A program made the translations under genes and the position numbers. Below, piece by piece: positions 12,334 to 25,215 of a stretch of 64,000 bases of DNA; position 1 is the stretch's first letter, and each line of letters starts with the position of its first letter. The notes under the pieces were generated by a model. That model saw only the letters and a program-made list of their open reading frames with translations, did not search any database and was not told where the DNA came from. The stretch is from contig NC_068360.1 in the NCBI RefSeq assembly GCF_020536995.1, positions 13,633,442-13,697,441 on the forward strand, read 5' to 3'. Source of the stretch: Dreissena polymorpha (Eukaryota; Mollusca; Bivalvia; Myida; Dreissenidae).

Positions 12334-13967
12334 CACTTTAACTCCAATATAGTGCGGTCCGTTATAACGCTGTGTCCAATATAACGCGGGGGATCCTTGG
12401 ATCCCTTTTTTTCTCCAACCTTCCATTTCTGATTCAAATCCATGTTATGCAACTTCATGTATTTTCATAAATTCAAAGAAGCTGGCGATCACAGCTTGAT
12501 TGCTTTATCCGCCCGTTTAACTGATTTTAATCGATTAGAGGTTAAACAACACTCGACAGCTAATTGGTGTTAATCTGTTGTGTAATGTCAATAAAGGTGT
12601 GAAAACAAGCGAGTCAGTGTTTATTACATGTATTCCCTATCAGAGCGGTTCGATGCGCTAATTTCAATAAGGCAAGTGCAAGCGGATTAATTATCAAATT
12701 AAAGTTATTTAAAACTATTACCTGATTATGTTCCATATTTATCGTGTATTGTATTTCGTTGGTATAAAATATGGCTGTGTAAGTGTGTTATTGTTTATTA
12801 TATGCTACACATGCTTGATAAATAAAGTTATCTTTGTGTGTGTTTAATGTTTCAGTAGGTATACGAAAAATACATTTAACAAGGGACAAAATTGTCACAA
12901 AACCAGGTTTTCATTGTGAAAAAAAAATCTGATAAACGGAGAAAAGTCAAACTGAACTTTTGAAATGAACAAACAAAATTAACCCCCTTTATAAGTTTTT
13001 TTTTTTTTTAAATCTATTTTTAGTCGTGGCGACCTTGACATTGGAGATATTGACGTGATTCTTTCGTGCGACACACCATCCCATGATGGTGAACAAATGT
13101 GCCAAATGATTTTAAAATCTCACAATGAATGACATAGTTATGGCCAGGACAAGCTCATTTATGGCCATTTTTGACCTTTGAACTCAAAGTGTGACCTTAA
13201 CCTTGGAGATATCGACGTAATTATTTCGCGCGACATACCGTCCAATGATGGTGAACAAATGTTCCAAATGACTATAAAATCTGACAATGAAAGACATAGT
13301 TATGGCCCGGACAAGCTTGTTCCGCCAGCCCGCCCGCATTCGCCAATCTAATAACCATTTTTTTCCTTTGGAAAACCTGGTTAAAAATCCTGACGATTTA
13401 TTTACATGCTAACGCAGTGTAATAGTTAACAGAGATGCACTTAAATTTTTGCCAGTTATCAGAAAGTCCACGGAAAGCACGTTTTTTACATGCTGCGTAT
13501 GACGCAATAAAACATTTCTTTGTACATGTATCATTTTGCATCGTATTGCATTCAATCTAAATTTAAATTCGCTCGTTCAATGAAAGCTGTGTCCCATAAT
13601 GCACTGTACTAATTTTTCTGAAAAATGGCGTAGGCATATGAATTTGTTAACGAAGTTCGTAAACATATTTCTTGTCATAAATGTTAAACATTATTTTTTC
13701 GTAAGTGATATAATTATATTGGATTATCGGATAAATGTGCACATTAGAAAAGCGGTAGTTATACTGTTATCGCTCGATTCGGTTTACATGCATGTATTTG
13801 CGGTTGACAACACAGCATGAAGATACACAAGACCTATATTATAGGCTATACTTTACCTGTTTTTATAGCCCCTTAAATAAATTAGCTCAAAACTTATAAC
13901 GCTTTCTGTTTATAACGCTGTTGCGTGGCTTGGACCCCGTCATCCGCGTTATATTGGAGTGACAGTG
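12334..13967. mobile_element. TA-flanked pogo/Tc1-mariner-like element
   Basis: Ends CACTTTAACTCCAATATA and, reversed on the right, CACTGTCACTCCAATATAACG, with TA on each side (12,332-12,333 and 13,968-13,969) and the host repeat continuing across the gap. The subterminal regions repeat TATAACGC motifs. No transposase ORF; the longest frame (13,599-13,820) is 73 codons and unrecognised. A second element, 12,901-13,382, is nested in it. A relative of its right interior lies at 34,990-35,235. Confidence 0.82.
12901..13382. mobile_element. Nested MITE with AACCAGGTTTTC ends
   Basis: Inverted ends AACCAGGTTTTC and GAAAACCTGGTT. The interior has two tandem copies of a unit of about 155 bp carrying TGACCTT.ACCTTGGAGATAT.GACGT and ATGATGGTGAACAAATGT. 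I know this layout from molluscan introns. It lies inside the TA-flanked element. Confidence 0.75.
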
Positions 13968-14225
13968 TATGCATATTCTTAGTATAAAAGGGGCAATAAT
14001 CCTGTCAAAATGCTTGATACAGTTGTCTGCTCTTGTTTATAGATAAGGGTCATGTTGGTAAAGAAGTGCATGTATGCAAAATATAAAAGTAATTTGTTAA
14101 AGGACAAAGAAAATATTTGGGGTAGTACACAAACTTTAACATGTGCACGCTAACGGTAACGCCGACGTGATCAGGATAGCTCCATTATATATATTTCATA
14201 TATATTAGTCGAGCTAAAAATGAGT
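13968..14225. repeat. Dispersed 170-bp repeat, continuation
   Basis: Resumes the repeat interrupted at 12,333 and ends in the ATTATATATATTTCATATATATTAGTCGAGC tail also present at 1,575-1,612. Confidence 0.7.
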
Positions 14226-14460
14226 GAAAATCTCTGACCCGTCTCCACCCCATCCCCTTTAACTTTTGACCCAGGGGTCAGATCAAAATTCCAAATAGTG
14301 CAGGGTCGCACATAATGCTCATAGCTACCATGTGTTTAAGTTTCAAGGTTCTAGTGCTTATGGTGTAGGAGATAGTGGCTAGGACAGACGGACAGACTGA
14401 TGTTGGAGATAACCACAATGAACCTGTTAACAGCCAACTAACGCTGCCAACAAAGCACAA
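14226..14460. repeat. Interspersed repeat, GACAGACGGACAGAC type
   Basis: Sequence with TTTGACCCAGGGGTCAGATCAAAATTCC and AGGACAGACGGACAGACTGATG, of a style common in molluscan non-coding DNA. The minus-strand 60-codon ORF here is unsupported. Confidence 0.4.
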
Positions 14461-14578
14461 GCTTTACGTGTCAGGATGCGGCACTATCTATACAAACTGC
14501 ATAAGGAATTACAAGACGCTTAGGGTTTGAGGGACACCAAACCTGATTATGAGTCTTCCACACCTTAAGCATCTTAAT

Positions 14579-14790
14579 AACCCTTTGCATGCTGGTAAAT
14601 TTGTCGTCTGCTAAAATGTCGTCTGCTGAATTTCTAAAATCAGCATTTTCTTCATTTTTTTTTCAAAGAATACTATCAGAATAGCAAACAGTTTGGATCC
14701 TGATGAGACGCCACGTTTTGTGGCGTCTCATCTGGATCCAAACTGTTTTCAAAGGCCTTTAAAATTCGGTTCCTGCACTGAAAGGGTTAA
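14579..14790. mobile_element. MITE with AACCCTTT...AAAGGGTT ends
   Basis: Ends (A)ACCCTTTGCATGCTGG and GCACTGAAAGGGTTAA are inverted. The middle is a strong hairpin, GGATCCTGATGAGACGCCAC paired with GTGGCGTCTCATCTGGATCC (14,695-14,744). A TTAA target duplication is suggested but not clean. A short fragment of a related hairpin occurs at about 4,055 and 27,185. Confidence 0.75.
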
Positions 14791-16911
14791 ATATACTTAT
14801 TTGCTTGTGTACATGTACCTGATAATAAATTATTATTATTACCTGTTTTGGCATCAACAAGCTTTATCGATTGGCTCTCAAATTTTGCACATAAACGCTA
14901 CACGATCAACCATTGGCCTTTTCATTTCAAGTCGGAGAGCAATTTAGCCCTTAGTCGGTCATAAAAGGGTGGAGGATCTATTTAAAGTACAACTATTCCA
15001 GATACAAAAATATGAATTCATTTATTTAATGCACTTATTTTCTTCTCTTTTGCTACGAAATGACCATAAACCAGCTTACGCATATTTTGCATTAGCAGAT
15101 AATATTTCTTCTTTTACATATGAAAGGTAAAAAGAAATTCAAGCAGCATTTTATAATATAAATTCTCAATTTTATGGTTTACTATCTATTTTTCCCAATT
15201 TTATGGTTTATCTGGATTATTTTCTGAATTCAAAAGACACTGGCTTAAAAAAACTGTCTATGCATGTAACTGTTTATTGAAATCTCTTAATGAGTGATTA
15301 TAAATGCATGATAAAATTCTAACATGTTATGTAATAGATAAATCTATATTGTTTGTATTTTTCGTAAACATTATTAGCCACCGTTGTGGTCAAACATATT
15401 TTTTTGTTTTATTAATGACTTTGTTTCACAGATTACTGTAACAGAGCTACAGATAAGGTGCGCATTTGTGTAAATACCCAATGTAAAATTGCCGATAACG
15501 CATAGAAAAATAAAACCATGCGTTCCGAAACCCAATTGAAATTGCCGATTACGCATATCATATTTTTCCTTTGCATAACGAGTAAATTTGTCCCGGAAAT
15601 ACCCTGGTCAGAAATACCCGGATTCTTTCCGCTTTGTCCAAGTGCTTTCAGTATAACCTTCAGCACAATAATATGTACGGAAAAAAGTGTCTTTGTGACT
15701 ACATGTTATTGTTGTGAAAATGTCGAAACCTTGAGGCCTTAAAAATGGAAACATCGTATCCTAGGAACAAAAAAACTCAATTTTAAGATATTTAACCGCA
15801 GGCAACACAAAATCAGAAGCGGAAAATATAGTGAAACTAATTCTTGACGATATTATGTCGGAGGCAATCGCTGTCAGTGCTTACATTGTAAGAAAACTGG
15901 TGGAAAAAATCGTTGAACTTTTTGTTTTAATCAAGACTGTATATTATGGATACATCTACATAATTACACAAAATCTCTGAAACTAATCAATTAAGAGTGG
16001 AACTACAACCAGCTTATTCAGGTAAGCAGGTGAGAATTTAAGACAATGAACATACCCAATTTTAAAACAAAGGTACCCAATTGTCAATTAAAGTACCCGG
16101 TAGTGGGTACCGATTTTTTTGTACCCAATTGAATATGAAAATACCCAATTGAACTCAAAAGTAGTGGGTATTAACCAAATTACTCAAAAAAGTTATCTGG
16201 AGCTCTGCTGTAACGTACAATCTTTATACGGAATGAAGGATTTTTTATTTACAAGTACACTTTTTGTATTTTTTTGATAGTCTACTTAATTTTTGTTTTA
16301 CTGTTAAACAAAATTAAGCCGCACGCGTCAGACTAATGTCGTTACAATCTAGAGTTTAAATGAAATTATGTCACACGATAGACGTATTAAAATATTTAAC
16401 TGCATGTCCGACTTGTCGTCATTAAATTCAAGTAGTCATCAAATTCAAGATTTAAAATGAAAATACGTCACAAGATATATGTATTTCATACCATCCAATT
16501 TTTTAAGAATATTTTCAGATCTGAATACTGGTATTTTACATGTGTTAAACTTTAACTGTAATGTATCGCAGATTCAGAGATGTATGTTTTGTTGTAAAGG
16601 TCATTTAACCCAACATATCTCAGACACAAAGAGTGTCCAAATTTGTGCGAACAATTAAATTAAAACTAAGACATTTATCGATTGTCATTACCTGCTGTAT
16701 AATTTATTTGTGTACTGACATATATTCAATTGTGGTGAAATCAACCGGGATCACCTTGGTGAGAATCTGGTGGAAAAATCACTGCACTAACCTGAGGCAT
16801 CAGAGTGTCATGATTGATTGCTCAGTTGTACATATTTTTTGAATTCTGGCTACCATAACTTTAAATGTCGCTTTTTATGATTTTTGACTGGCGCGACTTT
16901 ATAGTTATGGA
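14791..16911. other. Gene-free AT-rich stretch
   Basis: No gene is seen. At 15,470-15,560 the phrase AATTGCCGAT.ACGCATA occurs twice, about 60 bp apart. At 16,060-16,180 short 'GTACCCAATTG' phrases repeat on both strands. At 16,300-16,480 a block-K-like GTCGTCATTAAA..TCA.GTTT sequence occurs. At 16,852-16,910 there is an inverted pair CCATAACTTTAAA.GTCGC / GCGCGACTTTATAGTTATGG. Confidence 0.4.
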
Positions 16912-17692
16912 CCAACCCCATTAGGAAAGTCAACCAGAAAATGCCGAAAGTCGACAGTTTACAAAGACCGGTCCAAAACAGCTTTTAAATGCAGTTATTG
17001 GCCCATATCAATCACTTGATTGGAAAGATTGACATTTTTCACATTTAACTGATACATTCTTTCACAAAATACTATCTTAAACATTTAAAATTTATCTATT
17101 CTGCTCTTTCATATCGAGAAAAACAGCGATGTGACAGACTTTCTTGAAATGCGAATCTCCCGAGATTTCACGGTCATATGATGGTATTTCTACTTTTAGT
17201 AACATACCATGTGCTCAAGTGTTTTCAAATTCAGAATGACATTTCCCGGTATTTTAGAATATTCTGGCTTGTTTTGTGAACAAATTGTAGTGTAAATACA
17301 AACTCAAAGTAAATATTTAAAACTTCACACTGAAATCATTTTTATAATCCACCAGACTTGTTGTTAATCACAAATAATAGATTTCAGAAAACGAAAGTAA
17401 TGTTTACAATTTCAGCAAAAAATGTCAAGGTCGTTCGAAAGTATCCAAATTAAAACTAGTCTTGGACAAAGCGACAATGGCGTCAAAATTGTGAATTTCA
17501 GACTGATGAGAGTTATTTTCATCTATTGTAAGATGCATTTGAAACATTTGAACCTTAAAATATTCCTTGGTGCAGTAATTTATATTCATTCACCAATATA
17601 TGTAGAAATGTATCCAAGAAAATGAGTATTCTTTGATTTATAGCGTGACATAAATATGTTACGACTCTGGTTGACTTTCGATACGGGGTTGG
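16912..17692. mobile_element. TIR element with CCAACCCC ends
   Basis: Left end CCAACCCCATTAGGAAAGTC (then AACCAGA) is matched in reverse by TCTGGTTGACTTTCGATACG (then GGGTTGG) at the right, an inverted repeat of about 27 bp. The interior has no recognisable transposase. No target duplication is evident. Confidence 0.6.
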
Positions 17693-18299
17693 CTTCATCA
17701 TACAGGTATGTCAATACTATATCAGTGTCCGACAAATTTCTTATTTTTCAGGGAGCCCACTGGGCTACCAATAAAAATATTTGGTAGCCCATATAATTTT
17801 CCTACAAAATGATAAGATGCAGGTTTTCATCTTTATTTTATTTCTTCATTTACATATATACATAATATGTATACATACATATACATAATACAGCAAGTAG
17901 TCTGATGTACACAGTCAATATCGTTAATTAATGTTACAGTACAGGCACCGTGTACTTAAATGTAAATGTACCAAAGAAAATCATATACTACATGTAGATA
18001 TTACATGTATGTGCACATGTATGTGTACTTAAATTCGGACAGCACATTAAGTTGGAAACGTAAATAAAGCGTTTAGATGATCAATACGACTGACTCGTAT
18101 GGTGTTAATCAATGCAATTGCTCTTTTTAACAACAAATACCGAGTTTCAAGAAATCAAGAGTATTAAATCATTTATTTACTTGTGTCCGACTTTAAGTTC
18201 TGTCCGAATTTACATATTGCATCCGTATGTTACGACACTAGTGTGCAGTCAGTATACAATACAATAATTGTTTCAATAATGAAGGAACTGATACAGTGT

Positions 18300-19665
18300 C
18301 ATGGCTCGAAATTAACACTCGCACACTCGCAAAATGCGAGTGAAAAATACGGATTGCGAGTTAAGTTTTAAGCCACTAGTAATTTTTTGCGAGTAAAGAA
18401 ATAGTGAAAAAAAAATAAGTAATATTGCTAAATATGCTTGACGTTCTGAACGCTAAACCGTAGGTCATAGAACGTCCATATACCCGTATGCGGAAGTCCG
18501 CACCTTGTATGTAGACTGGTAAAGATATAGTACAGATTCGCGGATGGTATTGGTACAGAGAACGTTAAACAGTCTACTAATTCAAACGTGTTCATTGAAC
18601 TTGAACACAGTGTTTTCATTATTATTTGGAACAACAGATTTTTGTAATAAAGCAACAGATTAAGCCGGGGGTCTAGGGGTCCTCCTCATTTGTCCTCTGC
18701 TCCATTACAATGGCAAAACGAAGTAATAATGTAAGAAGCTTTCAATCCTTACTTAATTTAAAACTAGATCTATATGGGGAAAAAACGCAACAAAGTAATA
18801 ACTACAAAACAACAACTTCAAGCAAGGGTGATTGTGGAAAAATATAAAAAGTTGAATACAATTCGAAAGTTCAATTCTGATAATGCGGAAAACTTACCCC
18901 CTTTTCAGCGATCAGACCATAACAACAAACGGCACTAAGAAAAGTCACAACAATCGTGAACGAAGCCGATCTAAAACAGCGCAAAAAAGATAACGAGAAC
19001 CAAAACAAATATAACAGATAGTTATTGAACAATAACTAACAATATAAACAGGAAGAAAAATCAACTGTGTCATTTTCTTTCTAACTAGATTTCTCTTTAA
19101 ATCCGAAATCTCAAAGGTTTATTTTTCGTTTCTTTCCACGCAGACTCCATGCTGAATTTACATTGATTTCTGTTACAACGCTTCTGATTGGCTCTTTCGT
19201 TTTAGACCGACGAATCGTCAACGATGTTTTAATCAAAAACGGCGCGGTGTTAAATATTTCTGTTACAACGCTTCTGATTGGCTCTTTTGTTTTAGACCAA
19301 CGAATCGTCAACGATGTTTCATAAAAACAATGCGGTGTGACACCACTTAATTTAATTCACTATCGGATAAAAAACAACCGATTTTTCGAGATTTTCAACC
19401 GATGATATGGATCGCCAATCGGTTAATAATGACAACACTGGAACAGACATGGTGTCGAAGCGAAAAATAACTAGTTTCTTTTTGCCCACAGGCGTAAATA
19501 ACAATACGAAAGATAAAGCAAAGTTAACCTTTGAGTAAAAAAAAACAAAAACGTTAAATTATGTTTTCAGCAAAATTTTCGAGAATGTTTTTGATTTTGC
19601 GAGTTGGTATGAAAGCTGCTCGCAATGTTTTGCAAGTAGAAAAAAAAAGTTAAATTCGAGCCCTG
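18300..19665. mobile_element. Nested CAGGGCTCGAA-type hAT-like element
   Basis: Left end CATGGCTCGAAATTAAC and, reversed on the right, CAGGGCTCGAATTTAAC, with a perfect 5-bp duplication AGTGT (18,295-18,299 and 19,666-19,670). GCGAGT motifs repeat near both ends. It contains a 90-bp tandem duplication (about 19,165-19,320) and a short transposase-like frame at 19,449-19,538. Confidence 0.83.
19449..19538 (+). pseudogene. Possible remnant of transposase first exon
   Basis: A 29-codon frame beginning MVSKRKITSFFLP, inside the nested hAT-like element. A short basic start followed by I(T/S)SFF is common at the N-terminus of hAT and BED-finger transposases, so this may be the first coding piece of the lost autonomous transposase. 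It ends at TAA 19,536-19,538; no downstream transposase domain is visible. The assignment rests on a short motif and is uncertain. Confidence 0.35.
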
Positions 19666-20732
19666 AGTGTTACCGTAACGATACAGCGTGTTTACATTAT
19701 ATTTTATGAAGAGGAAATGTCAATGCCAAATAATTCGCGAGATACCCCGGTACTTTAGTTGAAATTCACAACGAAACTTTTAATGGAAATTAAATGATCT
19801 CAATGATGTACCCACTACAAAATTTTTATTTACAAATAAATACACCCATGCCAATTTGTGTGCGCTTTTTATCTGGACCAGGGGTTATACGTTTGTATAG
19901 GTCCCTGTCTGGACAAAGAAATTCATTTATTAAATGTAGAATTTTGTAACCTAAAATAGCTGTACACAACGTGTGCAAACCGTCGCAGGTGATTTACGCA
20001 AGTTGCAATTGAACGGTCCTGATTGGGAGCTTATTTCATCATATCTTTAAATAGAATCATATGCCGAAATTCAATTGACACTTAAGAAAATTTCAAACGT
20101 TTGTGTTTATGACTCTCATCGTCTATATTACCCTCCCATAATTTGGTTTAAAAAAAATTAAATTGGGCATATATGGGATTATTGATTAACAGTCGATCAA
20201 TCCAATTATTAATTGACAATGCAAACTTATTAGCAGGTGTTAACCGCGTTGTTATTAATATTCATTTTCGGTTTCATTACCGTTTTGAAGAATCCGCTAT
20301 TGTTTTGATTTATTTAATGTTCTGCATCCTTGGATATTTAACGACATAAAAAACGTAGTCGCTCTTACTCATAGTTGCGGTTAACAAAGAATTCCAAACT
20401 GCGAAATGATGTTGCATCATGTGCGCCAACTATCCAACCGGCTCTCATTATATTATTAGCAGACGACAAATGTTGATTCTGATTGAATGATTAAAATTCA
20501 CTCTTACTGTTTACGACATTACCGCAAGTGATCGGTGACTGATAAGATAATTGATTGCACTTTGTTATCGGATTATAAACAAGACACGGTGTAGAAACAC
20601 ATGGTCAGCGTGTTTATTCTACGTATGTCTGTCAATAAAACGGGCTACCGCTCTTATAGATTTATAGTAGCCCGGCGGGCGTCAGCTGAACATTTCAGTA
20701 GCCCAATGAAAAAATGGATTTGTCGGACACTG

Positions 20733-21639
20733 CTATATAAATTGTACGCTGAAGTTTCTTTAGCTAATATTTTTCTTATGTTGACAGACCATTGACATTG
20801 CTGGGGTTTGTTGAGATAAATACTTATTATCATCAGGGGCAGGAAGACATTAAACAGCGTATCATTACGTAGACAACAGTTGCACAACTGTATGCGTAAA
20901 AGGTAAATCAGTATATTAATAATTATGTTGACAACTAGCTTACGTAGCAACGTCCGAAAATATGAATAATCCGACATCTATTTCAATATTTTAAATTCAA
21001 GATATAATGACTACTGAACTGTTTTACTTTAAGGAAAAAACAGTAAAAGTATGTTTTTAAAGAAAATGAAACACAACAAACAATATACTTATCATGATAA
21101 CGGCTAAACGACTTATTATCCCAATATAACACTGTCATTGAATCGCACATTTCAATTTAAAATTATTCCCCTTGAAAGTAAATGCATATTGATATAACGA
21201 ATTCATCAAACGTTATCAAACATGAGTAATTTGCATTGCATCGGATTCCCACAATATTATGTGGATGTAAATCGGATGCGATTGTTGTTTATGTGTCAAT
21301 TTGCCAGTGAGATACTTAAATTTCTTGCGTAGTAAAATCGGCTAGATTGAACTTAACCGGTACGCAGTTGTTTACCACTATCAAATCTACTGTAAAGTAC
21401 ACAAAGATACTTACATAATTCTGCCGTATCTGTCTTAATAAACATCCGCTGCACAAAATATAGACATTTGTATTAATGATTATAAAACACAATCATATTT
21501 TTCTGTGTTTATTGAATTTATGACACTGAGTTTCTTTGTTGCGTTACAAGATGGCGGATCTCTAGCGCTGTTTGTGAAGTGACGTCACAATGTTTATTTG
21601 AGCGCGTGCTCGTTCCCACAAAAAAAGTCTAAACACAAA
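20733..21639. repeat. Dispersed block paralogous to 37,256-37,700
   Basis: GCACAACTGTATGCG..AAAGGTAAA.CAGTAT, GCAACGTCCGAAA and CCGACATCTATTTC.ATATTT occur in the same order at 37,300-37,420. The block then runs into module copy 5 in the same way as the other large copies. Non-coding. Confidence 0.6.
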
Positions 21640-21892
21640 ATACTCGAAAACTTGATTTTTGCCAGGTATAACGCCTACGCCAACAGGTAGATCGCATTCT
21701 TGTCCATATACATGTCAAATTTCAGCAAACGTGTTCGGCCAGTTTTCAAGAGACCCAAATCGCGGCTATATGCCTCAACTTAACGAAACTTAGCCCCCTT
21801 TATCATTCGTTCGAATGAACGTCATCAATGATGACGTCCAATACATCACTCATTCCATACTAGAGTTGCGACACCTTAAGGGGTTTCGCGGG
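21640..21892. repeat. Dispersed module copy 5 plus spacer
   Basis: Same core as the other copies, ACGTCATCAATGATGACGT palindrome, right terminus CACTCATTCCAT (21,847-21,858), then the TTGCGACACCTTAAGGGGTT spacer to ATGGAATGAGTG at 21,893. Confidence 0.82.
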
Positions 21893-22040
21893 ATGGAATG
21901 AGTGGGAACTAAACAAATTTGGATTCAAAAATTTTGGGTAAGAAAATGTGGGAACACAAATTTTGGGTACTAAACAAATGTGGGTACGAAAATTTTGGTT
22001 ACGAAAAAAAATGTGGGTACGAAAATTGTGGGTACAATGG
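21893..22040. repeat. Decayed GGGTACGAAAA array
   Basis: Directly follows ATGGAATGAGTG of module copy 5. Roughly eight diverged units such as TTTTGGGTACTAAACAAATG and TGGGTACGAAAATT. Confidence 0.75.
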
Positions 22041-23249
22041 GTCAATGTTAAGGTTTTAGCATGGCGGACGCCGGACGGCGAAAAGACACGACACGACGCG
22101 ATGAGCTGGCTATGACAATACCTCAGGTATTCTCCGAAAACAGCCAAGCGTATATGCATAAGTCAGTGAGTAATACTCAACAAGACTATTGTCAAGCAAA
22201 TTTGTCCCCTACCGGCTCCACCATTGTCAGAATTTATTTTATGTTTTTATTTATTGCCATAGAAACCAGAATTTTTGACGTAGGAACAAAATGAAATCAC
22301 GTGCATAATGTCCTTATTGCCATCTATCCATGTTTCAAGTTTCATGAAAAAATATTAAGAACTTTTAAAGTTATCGCAGGATTCAGAAAAGTGTGACTGA
22401 CTGACGGACACACAGAGCGCAAACCATAAGTCCCCTCCGGTGAAACCGGTAGTGGACTAATAAAAGCTAGGCACGGCGTATAAAATCAGAACCACTGGGT
22501 CGAATCTGCTGAAACTTGGCCACATTATAGATTATAGTCCAAACAAGCTACAGAATTAGCGTTTTTGGACCTGACGGCGTAAAACATTAACCAATAATGG
22601 ACAGCACAAAATGGGTCATTTTGTACAAAAAATGTAAACTTTAAGTGGCATTTAATGACCTTTAGACATCAGAAAATTGCAAATTTTTAATATTCTGCAC
22701 ACTTCGACTTGTTTTTTTTTACAAATTTAGAAGCATTTATGCTTGGGATGTATATAAACCCTGTTATTCAGTGTCAAATTTGGCCAAAAATCACAATACA
22801 ATCCCAAAAATGGCTAAGCAGCAATGCCCCTTTAACATTATTCCTTATATTTAATTGTATTGTTTAAAAAGATAACTGTGTATATTTAATCATAATGGCT
22901 CTGTATATCACACATGATAGGGCACTGCTGGGGCTTGAACCCAGAACTCATCTCACATTGTAAGATGCGTTTTTCAATTAAACTACAATGACTGTATCTT
23001 GTGAAGTGGAGCCAACATACACCCACATACCGGTAAGTGAAAAAATCATTCTGTCCATATATTTGTACTGGGCGTTAGTGAAAGTGAAAGTTTTTTTCCA
23101 GGTTTTCCCTGATTTCCAGGTTGGCTGGGAACCATGTTTAACTATGATAAAATGTTCTTTAGATGCCATGTGTATTAATGTATAGGTCTTTTTTTCTGAG
23201 ATATTAATGAAAATGCCTTTGGGTATGTGGCGAATATTTAAAAAATCTG
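22041..23249. repeat. Mixed interspersed repeats
   Basis: About 22,310-22,455 is a repeat with TTTCAAGTTTCATGAAAAAAT and GTCCCCTCCGGTGAAACCGG, of a kind I associate with molluscs. About 22,490-22,820 is unassigned AT-rich sequence. No exon-like frame with splice sites is seen. Confidence 0.45.
22921..22993 (-). other. tRNA-like sequence, probably SINE or tRNA relic
   Basis: On the minus strand TAGTTTAATTG fits an A box and GGTTCAAGCCC fits a B box, with a T-arm-like CTGGGTTCAAGCCCCAG. The anticodon arm forms an overlong hairpin rather than a 5-bp stem with a 7-base loop, so a functional tRNA is unlikely. Confidence 0.4.
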
Positions 23250-24900
23250 CAACTTGATATATGGTGCTAACACGGTAAAATTGTATGAGCCCAAATTATA
23301 ATAGATGAATGCCTATTATGCTTCTCTGCTTACACTATGACGACATGTTCATACAATGCCATTTTTATTAATATACATGTATATGCCAAATTTAATGAAA
23401 AAGACTTGAAAATGTGTGTCGCAAGATACCAAGTAAGAAAAAAATCAGCATTTTTATGTAGGGTCTTCACACGGTAAAATTATTTGTGCCCAAAATAATA
23501 ATAGATGAATGCATATTAGGCCTCAATGTTGCTTATACTATGACGACTGGTTCATACGATGCCATTTTTATAAATATCTATGCCAAATTTAATGAAATAG
23601 ACATGAAAATGTGTATCGCCAGGTACCAAGTAAGAAAAAAATCAGCATTTTTATCTAGGGTCTTCACACGGTTAAATTATTTGTGCACAAATAATAATAG
23701 ATGAATGCATATTAGGCTTCAATGTTGCTTATACTATGACTACTGGTTCATACGATGCCATTTTTATAAATATCTATGCCAAATTTAATGAAATAGACTT
23801 GAAAATGTGTGTCGCCAGGTACCAAATAAGAAAAAAATCAGCATTTTTATGTAGGGTCTTCACACAGTAAAATTATTTGTGCCCAAATAAGAATAGATGA
23901 ATGCATATTAGGCTTCAATGTTGCTTATACTATGACTAATGGTTCATATGATACCATTTTTATAAATATCTATGCCAAATTTAATGAAATAGACTTGAAA
24001 ATGTGATTCGCCAGGTACCAAGTAAGAAAAAAATCCGCATTTTTATGTAGGGTCTTCACACGGTAAAATTATTTGTTCCCAAATAATAATAGATGAATGC
24101 ATATTAGGCTTCAATGTTGCTTATACTATGACGATATGTTCATACAATGCCATTTTTATTAACATATATGCCAAATTTAATGAAATAGAATTGAAAATGT
24201 GTGTCGCCAGGTACCAAGTAAGAAAAAAATCAGCATTTTTATGTAGGGTCTTCACACGGTAAAATTATTTGTGCCCAAATAATAATAGATGAATGCATAT
24301 TAGGCTTCAATGTTGCTTATACTATGACTACTGGTTCATACGATGCCATTTTTATAAATATCTATGCCAAATTTAATGAAATAGACTTGAAAATGTGTGT
24401 CGCCAGGTAACAAATAAGAAAAAAATCAGCATTTTTATGTAGGATCTTCACACGGTAAAATTGTTTGTGCCCAAATAATAATAGATGAATGCATATTAGG
24501 CTTCAATGTTGCTTATACTATGACTACTGGTTCATACGATGCCATTTATTAAAATATCTATGCCAAATTTAATGAAAAAGACTTGAAAATGTGTGTCGCC
24601 AGGTACCAAGTAAGAAAGAAATCAGCATTTTTATGTAGGGTCTTCACACAGTAAAATTATTTGTGCCCAATTAATAATAGATGAATGCATATTAGGCTTC
24701 AATGTTGCTTATACTATGACTACTGGTTCATATGATGCCATTTTTATAAATATCTATGCCAAATTTAATGAAATAGACTTGAAAATGTGTGTCGCCAGGT
24801 ACCAAGTAAGAAAAAAATCAGCATTTTTATGTAGGGTCTTCACACAGTAAAATTATTTGTCCCCAAATAATAATAGATAAATGCATATTAGGTTTCAATG
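23250..24900. repeat. 196-bp satellite, about 8.5 monomers
   Basis: TCTTCACACGGTAAAATT recurs at 23,464, 23,661, 23,857, 24,053, 24,249, 24,445, 24,641 and 24,837, spacing 196-197 bp. The first monomer (about 23,268) is the most diverged. Monomers end with CAGGTACCAAGTAAGAAAAA. The array stops abruptly where CAGGGTTGGC begins at 24,901. Confidence 0.93.
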
Positions 24901-25215
24901 CAGGGTTGGCATATTGACCGGTCAATTGAGTATTGACCGGGCCGGCAGTCAATACCCGGTTAAAACCGGTATATACTGGTCATTACTGGTCTTTACTGGT
25001 CGATTAAAAATTGTAGCATTTAAACATTACAAAGGAGCCATTTTATATTAAATCAATAATTATTCTGTAATTGATAAACTTTTCTGAGTTATTTATTTTT
25101 TAAAAAATCTTTAAAAAGCTGTAAAAAGTTACTTCTTAATTATTTATGGAAACAGCCTCAAATACATAAGGACTAAGGCAATATCTTTATCTCAGTGTAT
25201 CACATCTGTTACTAA
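24901..25215. mobile_element. hAT-like element, left end only
   Basis: Starts CAGGGTTGGC directly at the break in the satellite and carries repeated ACTGGTC/GACCGG motifs in its first 110 bp. The matching right end GCCAACCCTG is not found before block W begins at 25,216, so it appears truncated. Confidence 0.5.

Larger units (their letters stand above)
17723..20732. mobile_element. CAGTG-type hAT-like element, 3.0 kb
   Basis: Left end CAGTGTCCGACAAATTTCTT and right end GGATTTGTCGGACACTG are inverted. A perfect 6-bp duplication CTATAT flanks it (17,717-17,722 and 20,733-20,738). Subterminal GGGCTACC/GTAGCCC motifs occur at both ends. A second element (18,300-19,665) is nested inside. No long transposase frame survives. 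Confidence 0.83.

Noticed and set aside
22921-22993. Functional tRNA gene on the minus strand
   Set aside because: A and B boxes fit, but the anticodon arm is malformed; more likely a SINE or tRNA relic.
23250-24900. CRISPR-like array
   Set aside because: Regular 196-bp monomers are repeated in full with no unique spacers, in eukaryotic DNA; a satellite explains it.
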